A stretch of 64,000 bases of DNA, taken from Haemonchus contortus. Its lineage: Eukaryota; Nematoda; Chromadorea; Rhabditida; Trichostrongylidae. The stretch spans positions 3,296,925 through 3,360,924 of the forward strand of contig LS997566.1 in assembly GCA_000469685.2 (NCBI GenBank). The letters are read 5' to 3'. Under the pieces are notes generated by a model. It worked only from the letters and a program-made list of their open reading frames with translations. It was not told the DNA's origin and made no database searches. The translations under genes were made by a program, and so were the position numbers. Positions 1 through 11,463 of this stretch are shown piece by piece; position 1 is the stretch's first letter; each line of letters starts with the position of its first letter.

Positions 1-745
1 GAAATTCCTGTAAAATAACATCAGAGGGTTTGTTCGCACAATAAGAGACTGAACATCCCCAATGGAGGCGTAGGTCAACACTCAGTTCTCTCACTGACTG
101 AGGCTCATTTGAGGGGTGTTTTCCAATATTCAGACTCTAATGATTCCACTACACTGCATTTTGGTGCTCAGGCATGTAAATAGGATAAGGCCAACAGCAG
201 GGGCCATTGAGGTCCATTATCCCTACCCATCCGATAGCCACTTACCCAGACAAGTTCATCCTCGGATCATATTTCTCTGTCGCGCTCTTTTTTGAACCGG
301 TTCGAGCTAGCCTCCATTATTTATCCAGTATTTAGTTTGTGAACTCGCTTCTTTGCCTTCTTCTCAGTATTTATCTTGACATGCTGCATATTCCCAAAGT
401 CTACGGAACTGGGTTCCAGTATTCCTTTATCTTTTCAGAGAAATCTTGAGTTCAAATTGAACCTTTTCCTTCCTGTCTAACTATTCTTTACTGTGAAGAA
501 TTCATAACTGATGAAATCGAGCAAACCAAAAAACCCCTACAGAAACCACCCAATATTTCCATTTGAACTCCCTTTAGTCGTAAAGTACCATATAATGGTC
601 GCAGGAAAGTCACGGAGAGTACACATTGCACTAATGCAGAAGTTTGTTAAAAGCTGTTAGGCTTCCCATTAGTATATTACGGCTTAAACACTGCTGATAT
701 TTCTATTTCCTATATTATGACTGAGATTTCTTATAATTTTAGTGG
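1..745. other. Intergenic stretch upstream of the NDUFAF1-like gene
   Basis: I see no convincing exon here. It presumably holds the promoter of the plus-strand gene that starts at 753, but I recognise no defined promoter motif. Confidence 0.5.
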
Positions 746-751
746 TTTCAG
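742..751 (+). promoter_or_regulatory. Probable spliced-leader trans-splice acceptor of the NDUFAF1-like gene
   Basis: The sequence GTGGTTTCAG ends at 751, and the ATG used by exon 1 begins at 753. An intron-type acceptor one base before a start codon, with no upstream exon needed, is typical of nematode SL trans-splicing. This site also decides the start: the in-frame ATG at 717 lies upstream of the acceptor and would be removed. Confidence 0.6.
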
Positions 752-752
752 A

Positions 753-3537
753 ATGCTTTTAAGTCGTTGTCATCAGAGGATACAGCTGTTAGATACCTTC
801 AACCAATGTGCTAAGTTTTTGTCTACAGCTCGTGCTCAACAGGATAATGCATCAACATCGAAGGGAAATTCAATAATGGGAATGAAATCGGATCTCAAGG
901 TGGTTAATTCTCTTAGTATGGTTCCAATTTCAAAGTCCTCTTATACTTTTTTCTTTTTATTCAGGATTTTCTTATCCATTGGATTAAATTCGAAAGGTTC
1001 ACGTAACCTTTCAAATTATGGGTGGTATTCGTATGATATCCCATTGCCTGATCATCGGGTAACTGTAAGATTTGAAAATACACTCATCAAGAGATTGCGA
1101 AAGTTTGAAAGACTCCCTTGTTACATCGATTATCTTCTTTTTGCCATTTTATGCTTTTTTTTTCATTGCGTAAAAGGTCCCATGAAGGACCTCAGCTGTT
1201 TCTTACGTGAAAACAACTAGAATCTTTCGAGAAAAATCAAAACTTGTTTGCTTTTGTTTATAGAAAGAGAGCATAATGTTATCACATTAAGATAAGAGCA
1301 GACCCTGAACGTTATATGAGCTTCACTTCATACATAGCATTGCAAGGCTGTGAGTATAAAGTCAGGAAGAGGTCTACGCTCAATAAGATGTTTTGAGCTT
1401 TTTTGATTGTTAGCCGTGGAGCAGAGGTGTGAGGGGAGAATTCGTAAAATAAACTGCAAAAGCTTTTTAACGGGCAGTTATGAAAGCAGGAGCTAGTTTT
1501 TCGATGCACACATATATTTGTCTACTCTTATATATTTTTCATTTTCTGGTCGTGAAGTAAGCGCTGTAGTACCGTTAAGAAGTATGCTGCAATTCTTTCA
1601 CAGTTGATTGCTCTAAGTAAGATTCGGCCAAGTATGACCGAGATCCTATTTTGTGTTGGAATAAAGATAATATTCTTATTTTTTTGATGTAATGACATTC
1701 ATTCAGAACATCGTGAAACGTTTTGCAATGTACTATCTTTAAGGTCCCTGAAGTCTTGTCAAAATTGGGAGAAAAGAAGAAGCGGTTTCTTTTCGAACGT
1801 AGAGACGTGCCAATGAATACTAACTTCCATAATGAGCGAAATATTCCTGGATATGATCCTGATTTTCCAATTGAAGAAATTATCAAGGACGCTCCGCGGA
1901 TAATGAAACAGCAAGCGAAGGTAATCGAAATTGTTTTGAGATCTTCATCTGTTTTCATAATTTCACTCTAAGTGTGATGATTCTACTCGATGGAAGATAG
2001 TATTGCCCTTTTCTGAGTAGTTATGAAGTTATAGTTGTTGAAAGAAGAATTATCTTCAATCGAACTCACCATGGAAAAGAAAGAAATGTTTGAAGATCTT
2101 GGTGGTTTGCGCCATGATGAAGCTCGAATCGAATGGAAGTTTGATACACCAGAGGTGAGACTCACGTTGACAGGATCAGGATCTTCTTGTATAAATAGGC
2201 TACTTAAATCTTTCTCACAATAGGCAATGTCTAAATGGGCCACTGGGTGCGATTCGGATTGGAATGAAGGTTTCTCAACAGTACAACTTGTTCCTACTGA
2301 CAACAACACGGCACTTTTCAAGTATGTGATTTTCAATTAATTTCATAAATTACTGAGGTTTACGACTATTTCCAGGGGCAATATTTCCACAAAAATCATA
2401 AAAGACGGGCGTATAGAACGAGCTGGATGGGCAACCATGAAGTTGGAAGATAAGAAGTTCTTAAATCGAAAAAAATTTCTTAGGAGTTGGAGGAATTACA
2501 CGCACCTTCTTATTAAAGTAAGATTTTCTTGGATACTATATTTTTTTATGTTTATGTCTGACGTCTGTCTGTCTGTGTTTCTCTTCTTGTAACTAATAGC
2601 GTTCTTCCTTGAATTCTGTTCACTGGTCCTGTTCCTGGTTCGATCAAGCTTTTGCTGATGGTTTTTCGTTATCATTACCTCTATCCATTCATTTCTTGGC
2701 GAAAATATGACCTCAGTTTGACTGTTCTTTCTCAAGAACTATCGTTTCCTTAGCCGCATTCTTACCTGTCTTAGAGCGATCTTTTCATGGTCAAGACCAA
2801 ATTCGTTGGTATAAATTTGACAAGATTAAACGAAATGACGCAACATTATTCAACTCGAATTTCTAAAAACGGCTCTTGCTTATTTTGTTTGCCGAGATAA
2901 GCGTTTCTATCACCATTTTCGTATCATATGAGGGATTATTAATGGAATATTTTTCATCTGAAAGAAGTCTAATTTGCTGGTAGGACGGATCTCTACGCTC
3001 AGTGAATTTATTGGTTCTGAATCTCGAGGATTCTGCACCAGGAACTACATGTAATCAAATGAATATACCATTTTCAGTGCCGTGGTGACGGACGAAGTTA
3101 CAAGGTGATGCTCCATGCTCCGAAAACGATAGATTTGACCTGGGGAGACTCGTTTTCCTATCCGCTGCATACTCGCGGTGGTCCATATTGGCAGTACGAA
3201 AAGATCCCATTCTCCAAGTTTTTTCACACTGTATCAGGACGAATCCAAGACAAACAATATAGAGTATGTCTTGAAGACGTAAGGTGAGGAACCTTTATTT
3301 TGTTTCAACCTTCAGTAGCCATAGCTACTATTTCTTACAGCTACGGTAGTAACTTCAATCAAAATTCTTAAATAATGAAATAATTACAGCTCCCTTGGAA
3401 TTGTGCTGATGGATCGTATAGATGGCGATTTTCGACTAGAACTGGATTATATTGGCGTTTACAACGACCACACACATTTAGAAGATTTTGCTTATGAAAC
3501 GTATGTGTTACCGTTATGGAACACGGACGGGATATAG
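753..3537 (+). CDS. NDUFAF1: NDUFAF1/CIA30-family complex I assembly factor, seven exons
   Basis: Exons: 753-899, 1744-1920, 2035-2154, 2224-2321, 2376-2517, 3078-3283 and 3390-3537. They total 1038 bases, or 345 residues plus stop; human NDUFAF1 has about 327. In the mitochondrial matrix this family helps assemble the membrane arm of NADH:ubiquinone oxidoreductase. The N-terminus (MLLSRCHQRIQLLDTF) is Arg-rich and has no acidic residue in its first 14, as in a mitochondrial presequence. The CIA30 domain runs from about residue 140 (WKFDTPE) to the end. It includes the family hallmarks CRGDGRSYKV, TRGGPYWQYEKIPFSKFF, GRIQDKQ, DRIDGDFRLELDYIGV and a closing EDFAYE, which match human NDUFAF1 closely. 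Exon 2 uses a weak TTTAAG acceptor, so its start is less sure. A GTATGT donor at 3501 could extend the C-terminus with a further exon. Confidence 0.9.
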
Positions 3538-4347
3538 ATATATTTATTTTTAGATAAATATAGAAAGCTATGTTAACAAATAGTAATTGTTGTGAAACAC
3601 ATAGTAATGGATTTCTAACCAGTTGGCTGTAGCTGTGCTTTCAACATGACGCTAAAATCGGCAAGGAAAAGTCTGGGATTCGGGTAAAGTTAAACCAAAG
3701 TATTGGCAGTAATCCCATCAGTCTAAAATATTGTAATTGAGTTTTAGGTATTGGGTATTGGGTTCTCTTAGGCTGCCGTAGAGTTTCAGTGCGCATCAAC
3801 AGGCTGTTGTGAAATAGATTATGTTTCACTCAAACTCTACTAGGGAATTCGATTTTAGTTTTTAAGTCCTTATTTCATTGATATGTAAGTTAGATGACCA
3901 AGTCCAGAGTTTATTGATAAGTAATATAGTCAGAATTAGTTTTATGGCATTAAAAATGCACATTTAATACTTGAATAATAAAGAAATAAACTTCATTACA
4001 CTTGAACATCATTGAAAAAACCAATCGGTCGAGGAGGCATCCATAGCCAACAGAGAAATACAATTAAAGTACAAGTAAGTACCTAAGACCCAAATCGAAA
4101 TCTTTTATTTATGGCACCACTAGTTCTACAACATTACGTCCTTCTTTTTCGACAACATTGGTATGTACGGCTCCAAATCGATCTGAAATCAATTTATCAG
4201 TCGAGTAAGGCCAATGGACCCTATAACCAAGTAAAGCATCAAGTAAAAATCTGAGAATGAGTAATGAATGTTGAATAGGAATGTTATTGCCATACAATTG
4301 TGGTTACTGTACGAAAGACAGAATACACGGTCGCCAACTTCATGGCA
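3538..4347. other. Convergent 3' intergenic region
   Basis: This lies between the 3' ends of the NDUFAF1-like gene (+) and the SLIRP-like gene (-). Two overlapping-type polyadenylation signals (AATAAA at 3977-3982 and 3985-3990) suit the plus-strand gene. I see no further exon with confidence. Confidence 0.4.
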
Positions 4348-5748
4348 TCAAGGTGCTCGCATTACAGGCATATAGTCCTGCTTATCGTTTGCGAGCAGAG
4401 GGAACCTTTGAGCTATTCCTCATACTACATTCGGTCACTAACTTACTGAGTCTGAAGAGAAATTCTCTACCCCAATACTTTATGCCTGAGTTAAACACAA
4501 CATGTTTGATAGAATGAAAAGGTTACTTACAAAGCCACGTACGTAAGAAAGAATGGTGAACTCAGATAGTGTGGTACACTGTTTCATTATGTTGTGTAAC
4601 TCATGCATTGAAATATAATATGAAAAAGAAAAGAAAATAGAAGTCGTTACCCTGTCGCCATCTATCACATGTGGTCGATGTTGCATTGCTTTTGTAGCAC
4701 TCTCAGGGTGTTCGAATGTGACAGAGGCGAAACCTCGATGTAAACCCGTTTCCGCATCCTGAACATTCAAAAAGAATATGATTAAGTATCACTGGATGAG
4801 TAATATCAGATGCTTTCCTTGACAATTAAATCAACAATCAAAGTTCGATAATATAAAGTGGTTTCATAATACTCACAAAGAACATATTCACACTGCGTAC
4901 ATGTCCATAACGACTAAAGTAGTCATGTAGTTGATCTGAAAAAGAATACCCTGAGTATCAGTGGAAAATTAAATATTCGTAACAAATACTTAGGGAACAA
5001 TTTTGGTGACTGACTATAATGTTTCGGAAGTATAGAAGCGGCTCTCCAACTAAGTAACTACTCCAGCATTTTCAGGTATTCTTTGAATCCCTCACAAATA
5101 TCATTAAACATCATAATCAAAAACTACTTGTGCTCGTGAAGTCCCATCTATGAGAAGCAGTTTTCAGACGGTACATCTCGCTCACAAAACATCAACTGTT
5201 TGGTTCAGTAGTTTCAAAATTATCGCCAAGCAGTTCTGACGTCATCCATGAGTAAATAGAAGCGAGCAGTCAACAAGAGCAACAGCTCCCGTTGTTGGCA
5301 CCCGCTCGACCGAAGGATCTCGTTGGTCGCTAAAGGAACGAGATTCTGGAAACACGACTCAAAGCCCAGTCCCGAGTAACTGATCGATTTTTTGGTTGCG
5401 AAAAGTAGAGCGCTAACGTTAGACGCTTAAGAGTAAGAGGAAAGTCAAACTAAGGCTCGTTTCAACTCCTGTTCAATATAAGAAGGGCTAAATTTAGAAA
5501 GCCAATCAAATATGACAAAGGGACGGTTTGTTTCATTTTTAACACTAGCTTGTCTGACAGTATAGGAAGAGATCTGTGAAATAGTGGGGACGAAAAAAGA
5601 GAATTGAAAGGTGTTCCGTAAACTTACGTTTTCCAGTGACCCACTTTACGTGGGTTAAATAGACGGTTTTCCCTACTGACTGACCATTATGTGAATGAAC
5701 TATAGTTCGACGAATATTTTCTCCAAGAAACCTAAGCGACGACCGCAT
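4348..5748 (-). CDS. SLIRP: SLIRP-like mitochondrial RNA-recognition-motif protein
   Basis: Three exons are firm: 5628-5748, 4877-4935 and 4651-4758. They join in phase to give 96 residues. The N-terminus (MRSSLRFLGENIRRTIV) resembles a mitochondrial presequence. A single RRM follows: beta-1/RNP2-like VYLTHVKWVTGK, helix QLHDYFSRYGHVRSV, RNP1-like TGLHRGFASVTF, then HVIDGDR. The order and wording follow human SLIRP (about 109 residues), including FGHVRR, ETGFHRG and HIIDG. SLIRP binds mitochondrial mRNAs together with LRPPRC in vertebrates. The C-terminus is tentative: an exon at 4531-4560 (or to 4578) with a perfect GTAAGT donor would supply the last beta strand (FTILSYVRGF), and 4348-4377 could encode DYMPVMRAP and stop. 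The gene converges with the NDUFAF1-like gene. Confidence 0.8.
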
Positions 5749-6137
5749 AACGGTGCCGAAAAAGAACCTGAAGCAAATTCTTCGTTACTTAATTTGAAAT
5801 AGGTGGTATCTTTGCAAATTCAGGCGAAATAGATTCGAAACCACTTGAGAATCTCTAGTGGCCATAATAAGGACCCTATGAAAGCTTGCGGTTTGTGGAA
5901 AAACAATCACCTTTGCATTCTATAACCATAGAAAATCTTACAAAGAGCTAATGATGACTAGAGAGCCCGACCGCCAGCACTCGTCTAGCCAACCAATGCC
6001 TTCAGCAATCACATGAATAAATTGCCAAATGACGTCACGTCAATCCGAGGCGCGGTGTGCATGCGCTAAAACGAAGTTGTCGCTTGAAGTGTCGTAGTGC
6101 CGTCTGCTGGTAAACCGAGAGGGTTACGGTATAGTGA
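5749..6137. other. Region upstream of the SLIRP-like gene
   Basis: About 390 bases between the SLIRP-like start codon and the Mutator-type element. It probably carries the SLIRP-like promoter. I see no coding exon. Confidence 0.4.
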
Positions 6138-7715
6138 ATGCTCATTAGAAGAACTTAAACAACAAAATCAGACAAAGACTACTTGCTGCGGTTGCGTCGC
6201 GGCCTTCGCACTGGAGCACGTTATTTTGGTGTGTCTAAGCACGGCGGGAAGGTCTTGATGACAGGAGAGTTCCTCTTTCGTAACTCTGCTTATTGGCGGT
6301 TACGTAGCGCGCTCAAACACGTTATTTTAAGTTGATTACCAGTTGTAAAAAGTAATTTTCTATGATCAACGGGCTGTTAAACTATGGTTTAGTAATGTAT
6401 GTCTCTTTCCTGCATGTTTCCTCGTTCATGTTTCTTCCAAGACCATTGATAGATATTTTCCCACCCCTAGTGAATGACTAGTGAACACTGTTATGTGTTT
6501 CTATTTCTATCGCATGCTTCTTGGTTTGTGTTTCTTCTGAGACAACTGCTGAGTAATGACCTTGATTGATAGAATTCTGAACCCTGATTTAGGAATATGC
6601 CAATTTCTATACAATTGATTCATCAAATCGAAAGAGGCTACGTATGACGATGTTAAAGCCAAAGAGGGGTTTGAAGAACATCCACATGTTGTGTGTAATC
6701 GCCAGCGACTATGCAGAAAGAAAACAGAAAAGCTTATTAAATAGCTGGGATTGGAACAAAGGCAAGGCATGAGGGCGCGAGGCGCACTTAATCACTTGTG
6801 GGAACTCCATGATCACTGCTCTGCTCGCATATCGATATGCAGCAAGTTAAAGTTGTTGAATGAAGAGAATAACAGCAGTGAAAAAGCAATGCTCCAACAA
6901 AATTAATTAACTCAGCAGTTTATCGGCAGGAAACTTCCCATTATAATTGGCTAAGCTTGTTGATTTTGAGCAAAATCAAAAAAAAAACACTTAAGTCGCG
7001 GTTCATAGCTCTATAGAATTTCCGCTTCGTTTCGCATTTCACATTTTACCTGTGCACAAAAACAAAGTTTCTGACCAGCATTGCTAAAACTTTTCCAGAT
7101 CATAAATTTTCTCAAGATGCTTTACCTTCTTATTGTTGCCATTCTCTTCAGTTTTTAATTTTTTACTCGCCATGCTAAAGATATGCAGACGGTGAAAATG
7201 TAGTCCTCACACTTGATTAAGCTTGCCTCGCACCGAGAATGCGAAATGTACTCAAGTGTACAGAAGTTGGCACACCCTCAAACCAGTGCTCAACCCTCTA
7301 TCAGTGAAGGTCTCAGAAGGAACACAAACCAGGAAGCATGCAACAGAAATAGAAACACCGCACCAAACAGTGTTCAGTAGTCACTAGGGGAGGATAACTA
7401 CCCATCAGTGGTCTTGGAAGGAACATGAACGAGAAAACATGCAGGAAAAGAAACATACATTACAAAACTATAGTTTAACAGCCCGTTGATCATAGAGACT
7501 TACATCTTACCACTGGTAATCAACTTAAAGTAACATGTTCGAGCGTGCTACGTAACCGCCAATAAGCTGAGTTACGAAAGAGGAACTCTCCTGTCATCAA
7601 GGCTTTCCCGCAGTGCCTAGACACCAAAATAACGTGCTCCGGTGCGAAGACCGCGACGCAACCGCAGCAAGTAGTCTTTGTCTAGTTTTGTTGTTTAAGT
7701 TTTTCTATGCTCATT
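6138..7715. mobile_element. Non-autonomous Mutator-like element with long inverted repeats and 9 bp target duplication
   Basis: The element spans 6147-7706 (1560 bp). It is flanked on both sides by ATGCTCATT (6138-6146 and 7707-7715), a perfect 9 bp target-site duplication. The outer ends match as inverted repeats: AGAAGAACTTAAACAACA at the left and the reverse complement of TGTTGTTTAAGTTTTTCT at the right. Homology continues inward about 400 bp on each side, to near 6550 and 7300, with visible point differences. For example, the motif TGATCAACGGGCTGTTAAAC at about 6363 recurs inverted near 7470-7490. Nine-base duplications with very long terminal inverted repeats are characteristic of the Mutator (MULE) superfamily. 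The middle (about 6550-7300) shows no transposase, so the element would depend on another copy. Confidence 0.85.
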
Positions 7716-8802
7716 TGGCTGGGAATTTCTTCAGAAGAGTTCTGTGAAAGAAGAACTAGTGTTGAGATAGCTCTGTAGTGTTATAGCCGATTTTCAAGTA
7801 CCATAGAGCTAGAGTGGCCCCCTTAGTACTTGCCCACGACTACTCCTGAGCTTTCACCCCATGACATGGGTCCACAACTGATATATGAAGTCGGTCTAGC
7901 GCAGGTAATCAGTATTGGTTGATCGCATGGTCACCCCAAAATCAATATTGATCAATATTAGTTGACCGGAATACTGTAACAGAGGAGTAACGGAGCTAAC
8001 GTTACACTCGAATAATGATCTCTGCTGTATAAGGGCTATTGCTAACATCACACCAGCCTACCCTATGAGCCTACTCCTAACTGTTCTACCTCAATTTGTC
8101 GTGAGCTTTAATACACTATCGTTATCAGTGACAAACCAACGAACCCGTCAGACCGACTGTCAATTAGGTGCCCTGAGCTCCATATAAAACAGATAACAAA
8201 AGCTATTGCCGACTGTGGACCTTCATTGAGCAGTGGGTCATTTTGTTGGGCTTCTTAATAAGAGGTGTGCTCACTACTGTACCCTGCTCACAATCCCTAC
8301 TCATTTTTCCTTTCCCGCTCATCAAAACTCAATCTCGACCTTCTCTTCACCTACTCATCCCATGAGAGCACCTGAAATTCACAGAGCGAAAAGTGACGCG
8401 ATCTTTTTTGTTAAACTGCCAAGATGTGGAATCCTGAACCCGAGATGTGTGCCGCCCCCCTTCACCCGATCATGTGCGTGCAGACGAAGGGGGAAATTTC
8501 CTGAGAGGTACGGTACTTCCTGCGAAGCTGTTGCCTCTCGGTGAAGCGCTGGTAGGTATACGGCCACCAAGACTCTCGACCCAGTACCACCCTACTTCTA
8601 AATATCCCACAAGGACGCCGGTCATCAGGTGTTTCTCCATACGGAAGCATATCCGGATGAGATGAATTTTGAACTGGAACCATTTGGAGTTTCTTAGAGT
8701 GTGGTCGCAAACTGGTATTTACCATCTTCATTTGTATTTAGTAACCTGCATATCAAAATATCTTTTTTACATGCAGCATGATCACGTGGTTTCCATCTTC
8801 TG
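7716..8802. other. Intergenic, no intact gene; holds a UGT exon fragment
   Basis: This stretch lies between the Mutator-type element and the minus-strand hypothetical gene. Apart from the UGT exon fragment at about 8611-8678 I see no conserved coding segment. Confidence 0.4.
8611..8678 (+). pseudogene. Truncated UGT exon 1 fragment
   Basis: About 66 bases translate as DAGHQVFLHTEAYPDEMN followed by FELE, closely matching DGHQVFLYMEAYPDEMNFGLE in exon 1 of both intact UGT genes in the window. The match starts and ends abruptly: there is no signal peptide before it, no splice donor after it, and a stop soon follows. No other UGT exon lies nearby. It is a relic of a third UGT copy or a fragment captured during the segmental duplication. 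Confidence 0.8.
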
Positions 8803-9368
8803 TCACGAACGCCTCTCGCGAGGCAAATTTTCGAAATCTGTAATTATAAATGTTCAAATACTCGATTAGTTCTGGTGATTCCCTAATTGAATTCAACTTA
8901 CATTCGCATATCCTTCGGACGATCCCCACTTCCACTCCATGCTTACCAATAACGCGCACCTTGGTTTCCTTTCCTGTCATGGGATCTCTGGCAACCTCTG
9001 GTGCATCTATCCCAGTTTGAACGTCGTCGGAGAACATTGATGAGCTGACATCGCTTGCTGTCACCAGATTTTCGGGTTCATCGAAAATCGGATGGTGGTC
9101 AGGTTGGGAATCTGAATATCGTCATTGAATTTGGCACATCATGGGCTCGAACACTTTCAGGCCTATGCCAAGGCCCTTAGAGCTTAAATCACTGACCGGA
9201 AGGTAATGTCACGTCATAGACTGTATCATGCTTCTTCTCGTTTTCTTCTTTACGCTTGTTAGTTCCAGTAATGAATCGAGCGGATATAACTCTCGGTTTA
9301 GCAGAGGGACGATTTGCGTGAGTAGACCACAAGTCCTGTGGCTTTTCAAAACGTCGATTGGATTCCAT
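8803..9368 (-). CDS. Hypothetical hydrophilic protein, three exons
   Basis: Exons: 9197-9368, 8902-9111 and 8803-8837, giving 138 residues. I do not recognise the family. The N-terminus reads MESNRRFEKPQDLWSTHA, followed by a basic, Lys-rich stretch (TNKRKEENEKKHD), an acidic middle (PIFDEPENL, MFSDDVQTGIDAPEVARD), then GKETKVRVIGKHGVEVGIV and a short tail ending ENLPRERRS. There is no signal peptide and no membrane helix, which points to a soluble cytosolic or nuclear protein. Introns have good signals: a GTCAGT donor at 9196, GATATTCAG acceptor, GTAAGT donor at 8901 and TAATTACAG acceptor. All phases agree. An acceptor at 9394-9396, 25 bases before the ATG, may be a trans-splice site or join an upstream exon such as 10162-10208. 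Confidence 0.6.
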
Positions 9369-10161
9369 GTTGCCAACCCAAGGGATTCTTGATCTGACCG
9401 GAAGTTAGAAATGAACCATATCCTCCAGAGAAGCTTTTATATCTCTCGCAGTCAGTGATATCATTGTCAGGGTCCTATCATACACTAGAGGGCATGAAAT
9501 CTCCACATCTTTGTCCCTGATGAGCTCGGTGAGTTAGAAAGCCGGTCAGATATCATTCCCCGCCCTCATTTTTAGAAGAACGATGGAGTCCAACGACTAA
9601 AATATTATATCTTACCCAAGTGCCTTTATCCCAAAGCCTTACAAATGTAGTACGGGAACTATTAATCATGTTTGTCTATTGACGTCCAGAGAACACACGT
9701 CTAATGCTAAAAGTTGACCCCATTATATTACTGTCCGATAAGCAACTATTGATCAGGCCATTTCCTGACTTCAAAAATCGTTCAGATTTGCAGCGTTTAC
9801 GGGTTATTGTTTCTTCCTCCCTATTAAAACTTTTCATTGTTTTGCTTATTGATACACTTTTCATTTTTTTACATTTTCGGAAGGAGAACTTAACTGTTTT
9901 TGGAGATGAAAGTCTTCGTCTATAATCTTTGCTTTGCTTCTAGTCTCTGATTGTGAGGGCAAATCAGAGTGTGTCTAATAGGATTTTGTTGCTCAGGAAG
10001 CCAGATTACACCGATGATGACCCTGTAATTCATGGAAGGAAATTCTATTTTAGATTATCTTCGTTGATTTCAATGTATGCAAGTAAAAGCTTGAAACAAA
10101 AATGGTGATTGGCGCTGCTGACAAGTAAGTAGGTAGGTAACTAAAAGTTCATCCAACTTAC

Positions 10162-10208
10162 CACCAGTCCGACCATCTTCAAAGGCTCCTAATGAAATTA
10201 AGTTGATC
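10162..10208 (-). other. Orphan exon candidate, minus strand
   Basis: A 47-base segment is bounded by CTTTTTAG on its 5' side and a perfect GTAAGT donor on its 3' side. It is open in only one frame (INLISLGAFEDGRTG). It may be a 5' exon of the hypothetical gene at 8803-9368 or of a different transcript, but joining it directly to the 9393 acceptor does not give the reading frame of that gene. Confidence 0.3.
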
Positions 10209-10869
10209 TAAAAAGAAAGTGAGCACTAGATTGATTAGTGCATAGCCCGACAAGTATTTGTATGAATCAAGCGCACGTTCAGTTATTATTTATAGCTGAC
10301 CTATGTCGTATGCATGGCGCAACTCCGTGAGCAAATCGTCAGAATGGCAAGTAAATTGAATCAACCGATAGATTAAACGATCGTTTATTCCTCGAATTCT
10401 TCTCCTAGCTATCGATAAAGGTTTTGAGTTGGGCTCTCCACTTTATTCAAGGTCTCATCCACTTTCTGCGAACCTTTCAGGCCACTGATTGAACCTGTTT
10501 GGTGAGCTTTGGTCATTCGGTAATTCGATTATTCCCAGCAGTTACTGGGCCGTTGTTTTTCATAGAATTGATTACTCTTTTCGCAGCAGCAATCGGCTAA
10601 AGTGATTTGAAAAGCACCAGCCAGCCTTTGTATTAGGTTGTAACATAAGTTCGTAGAGTTTTGTGTTAGGGTCATTTTACAACGATTCGCTTTGTTTTTG
10701 GCAAAGTGTATATATTCATTCGAAAGAGCTCTTTCTCCTCTATAAAATAGTCTTGTTCGTTTTTTTGGATAGTCTAGTTGTACGTCTTTTTTCTGGCTCA
10801 TAATTGGAATATCCAGTAGGAGAAAATCAGCATTTTCGACATCTGCTTTTTATCGAGGTCAATAAGCAG

Positions 10870-11445
10870 CCGAAGCCGCTCGGGACATATGCAATGTGTA
10901 CGAGGAAGGTGTCTTAGGTGTGTCTCTGGGTGGTCCCAGTAGAGACACAGAAGCCGAGAGTCAAGCAAGACCTTCACTCAAAAAAGGTCATGATTTGCGC
11001 TTGGTGAGACTGGAAAGGCATGGTGCACTGGGAAATGCTCGAACGAAACGCTACTGTCAACAAGGAGGTCTACTTACCCAGCTAAACCGTGTTAGTGAGG
11101 CTATTCGGCTGAAAAGACCCGATAGGCAAGGTGAAGTCATCTTGCTCCACGACAACGCCAGGCCCCATAATGCCCAAGTCGTCAAAACAGCACTCCAAAA
11201 GCTTGAGTGAGAGGTTCTTCAGCATCCACCGCACTCTCCGGGTCTTGCACCTACCGACTACCACCTTTCCGCTCTCTGTCAAACCAAATGAGGAGTGTTA
11301 CCTTTGATGGCGAAGAGGTTCTTGGAAACTGGCTCAACAACTTCTTCGACACCAGATCGGCCGATTTTTGGCGAAACGGCATCAACAAATTGGTCGAAAG
11401 ATTGGAGGAGGTCGCAAACAGTAACAGGAAGATACATCATTGATT
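10870..11445 (+). pseudogene. Decayed mariner transposase
   Basis: This is a frameshifted DD34D-type transposase remnant within the mariner element. The N-terminal DNA-binding motif and the C-terminal catalytic part are visible, but much of the middle is missing or scrambled and the reading frame changes at least twice. It cannot encode an active enzyme. Mariner elements of this kind are known from hookworms (bandit of Ancylostoma caninum), so the find fits the inferred host. Confidence 0.85.
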
Positions 11446-11463
11446 AATTTATTATTATAATTA

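Noticed and set aside
9197..9411. Alternative frame through exon 1 of the minus-strand hypothetical gene (DQESLGLATWNPIDVL...)
   Set aside because: It is open for a long way and would join the 10162-10208 exon, but it stops before the next splice site. The MESNRR frame continues in phase through two more exons.
10529..10801. Minus-strand open frame of 90 codons across the mariner left end
   Set aside because: It crosses the element border and is antisense to the transposase, so it is a shadow.
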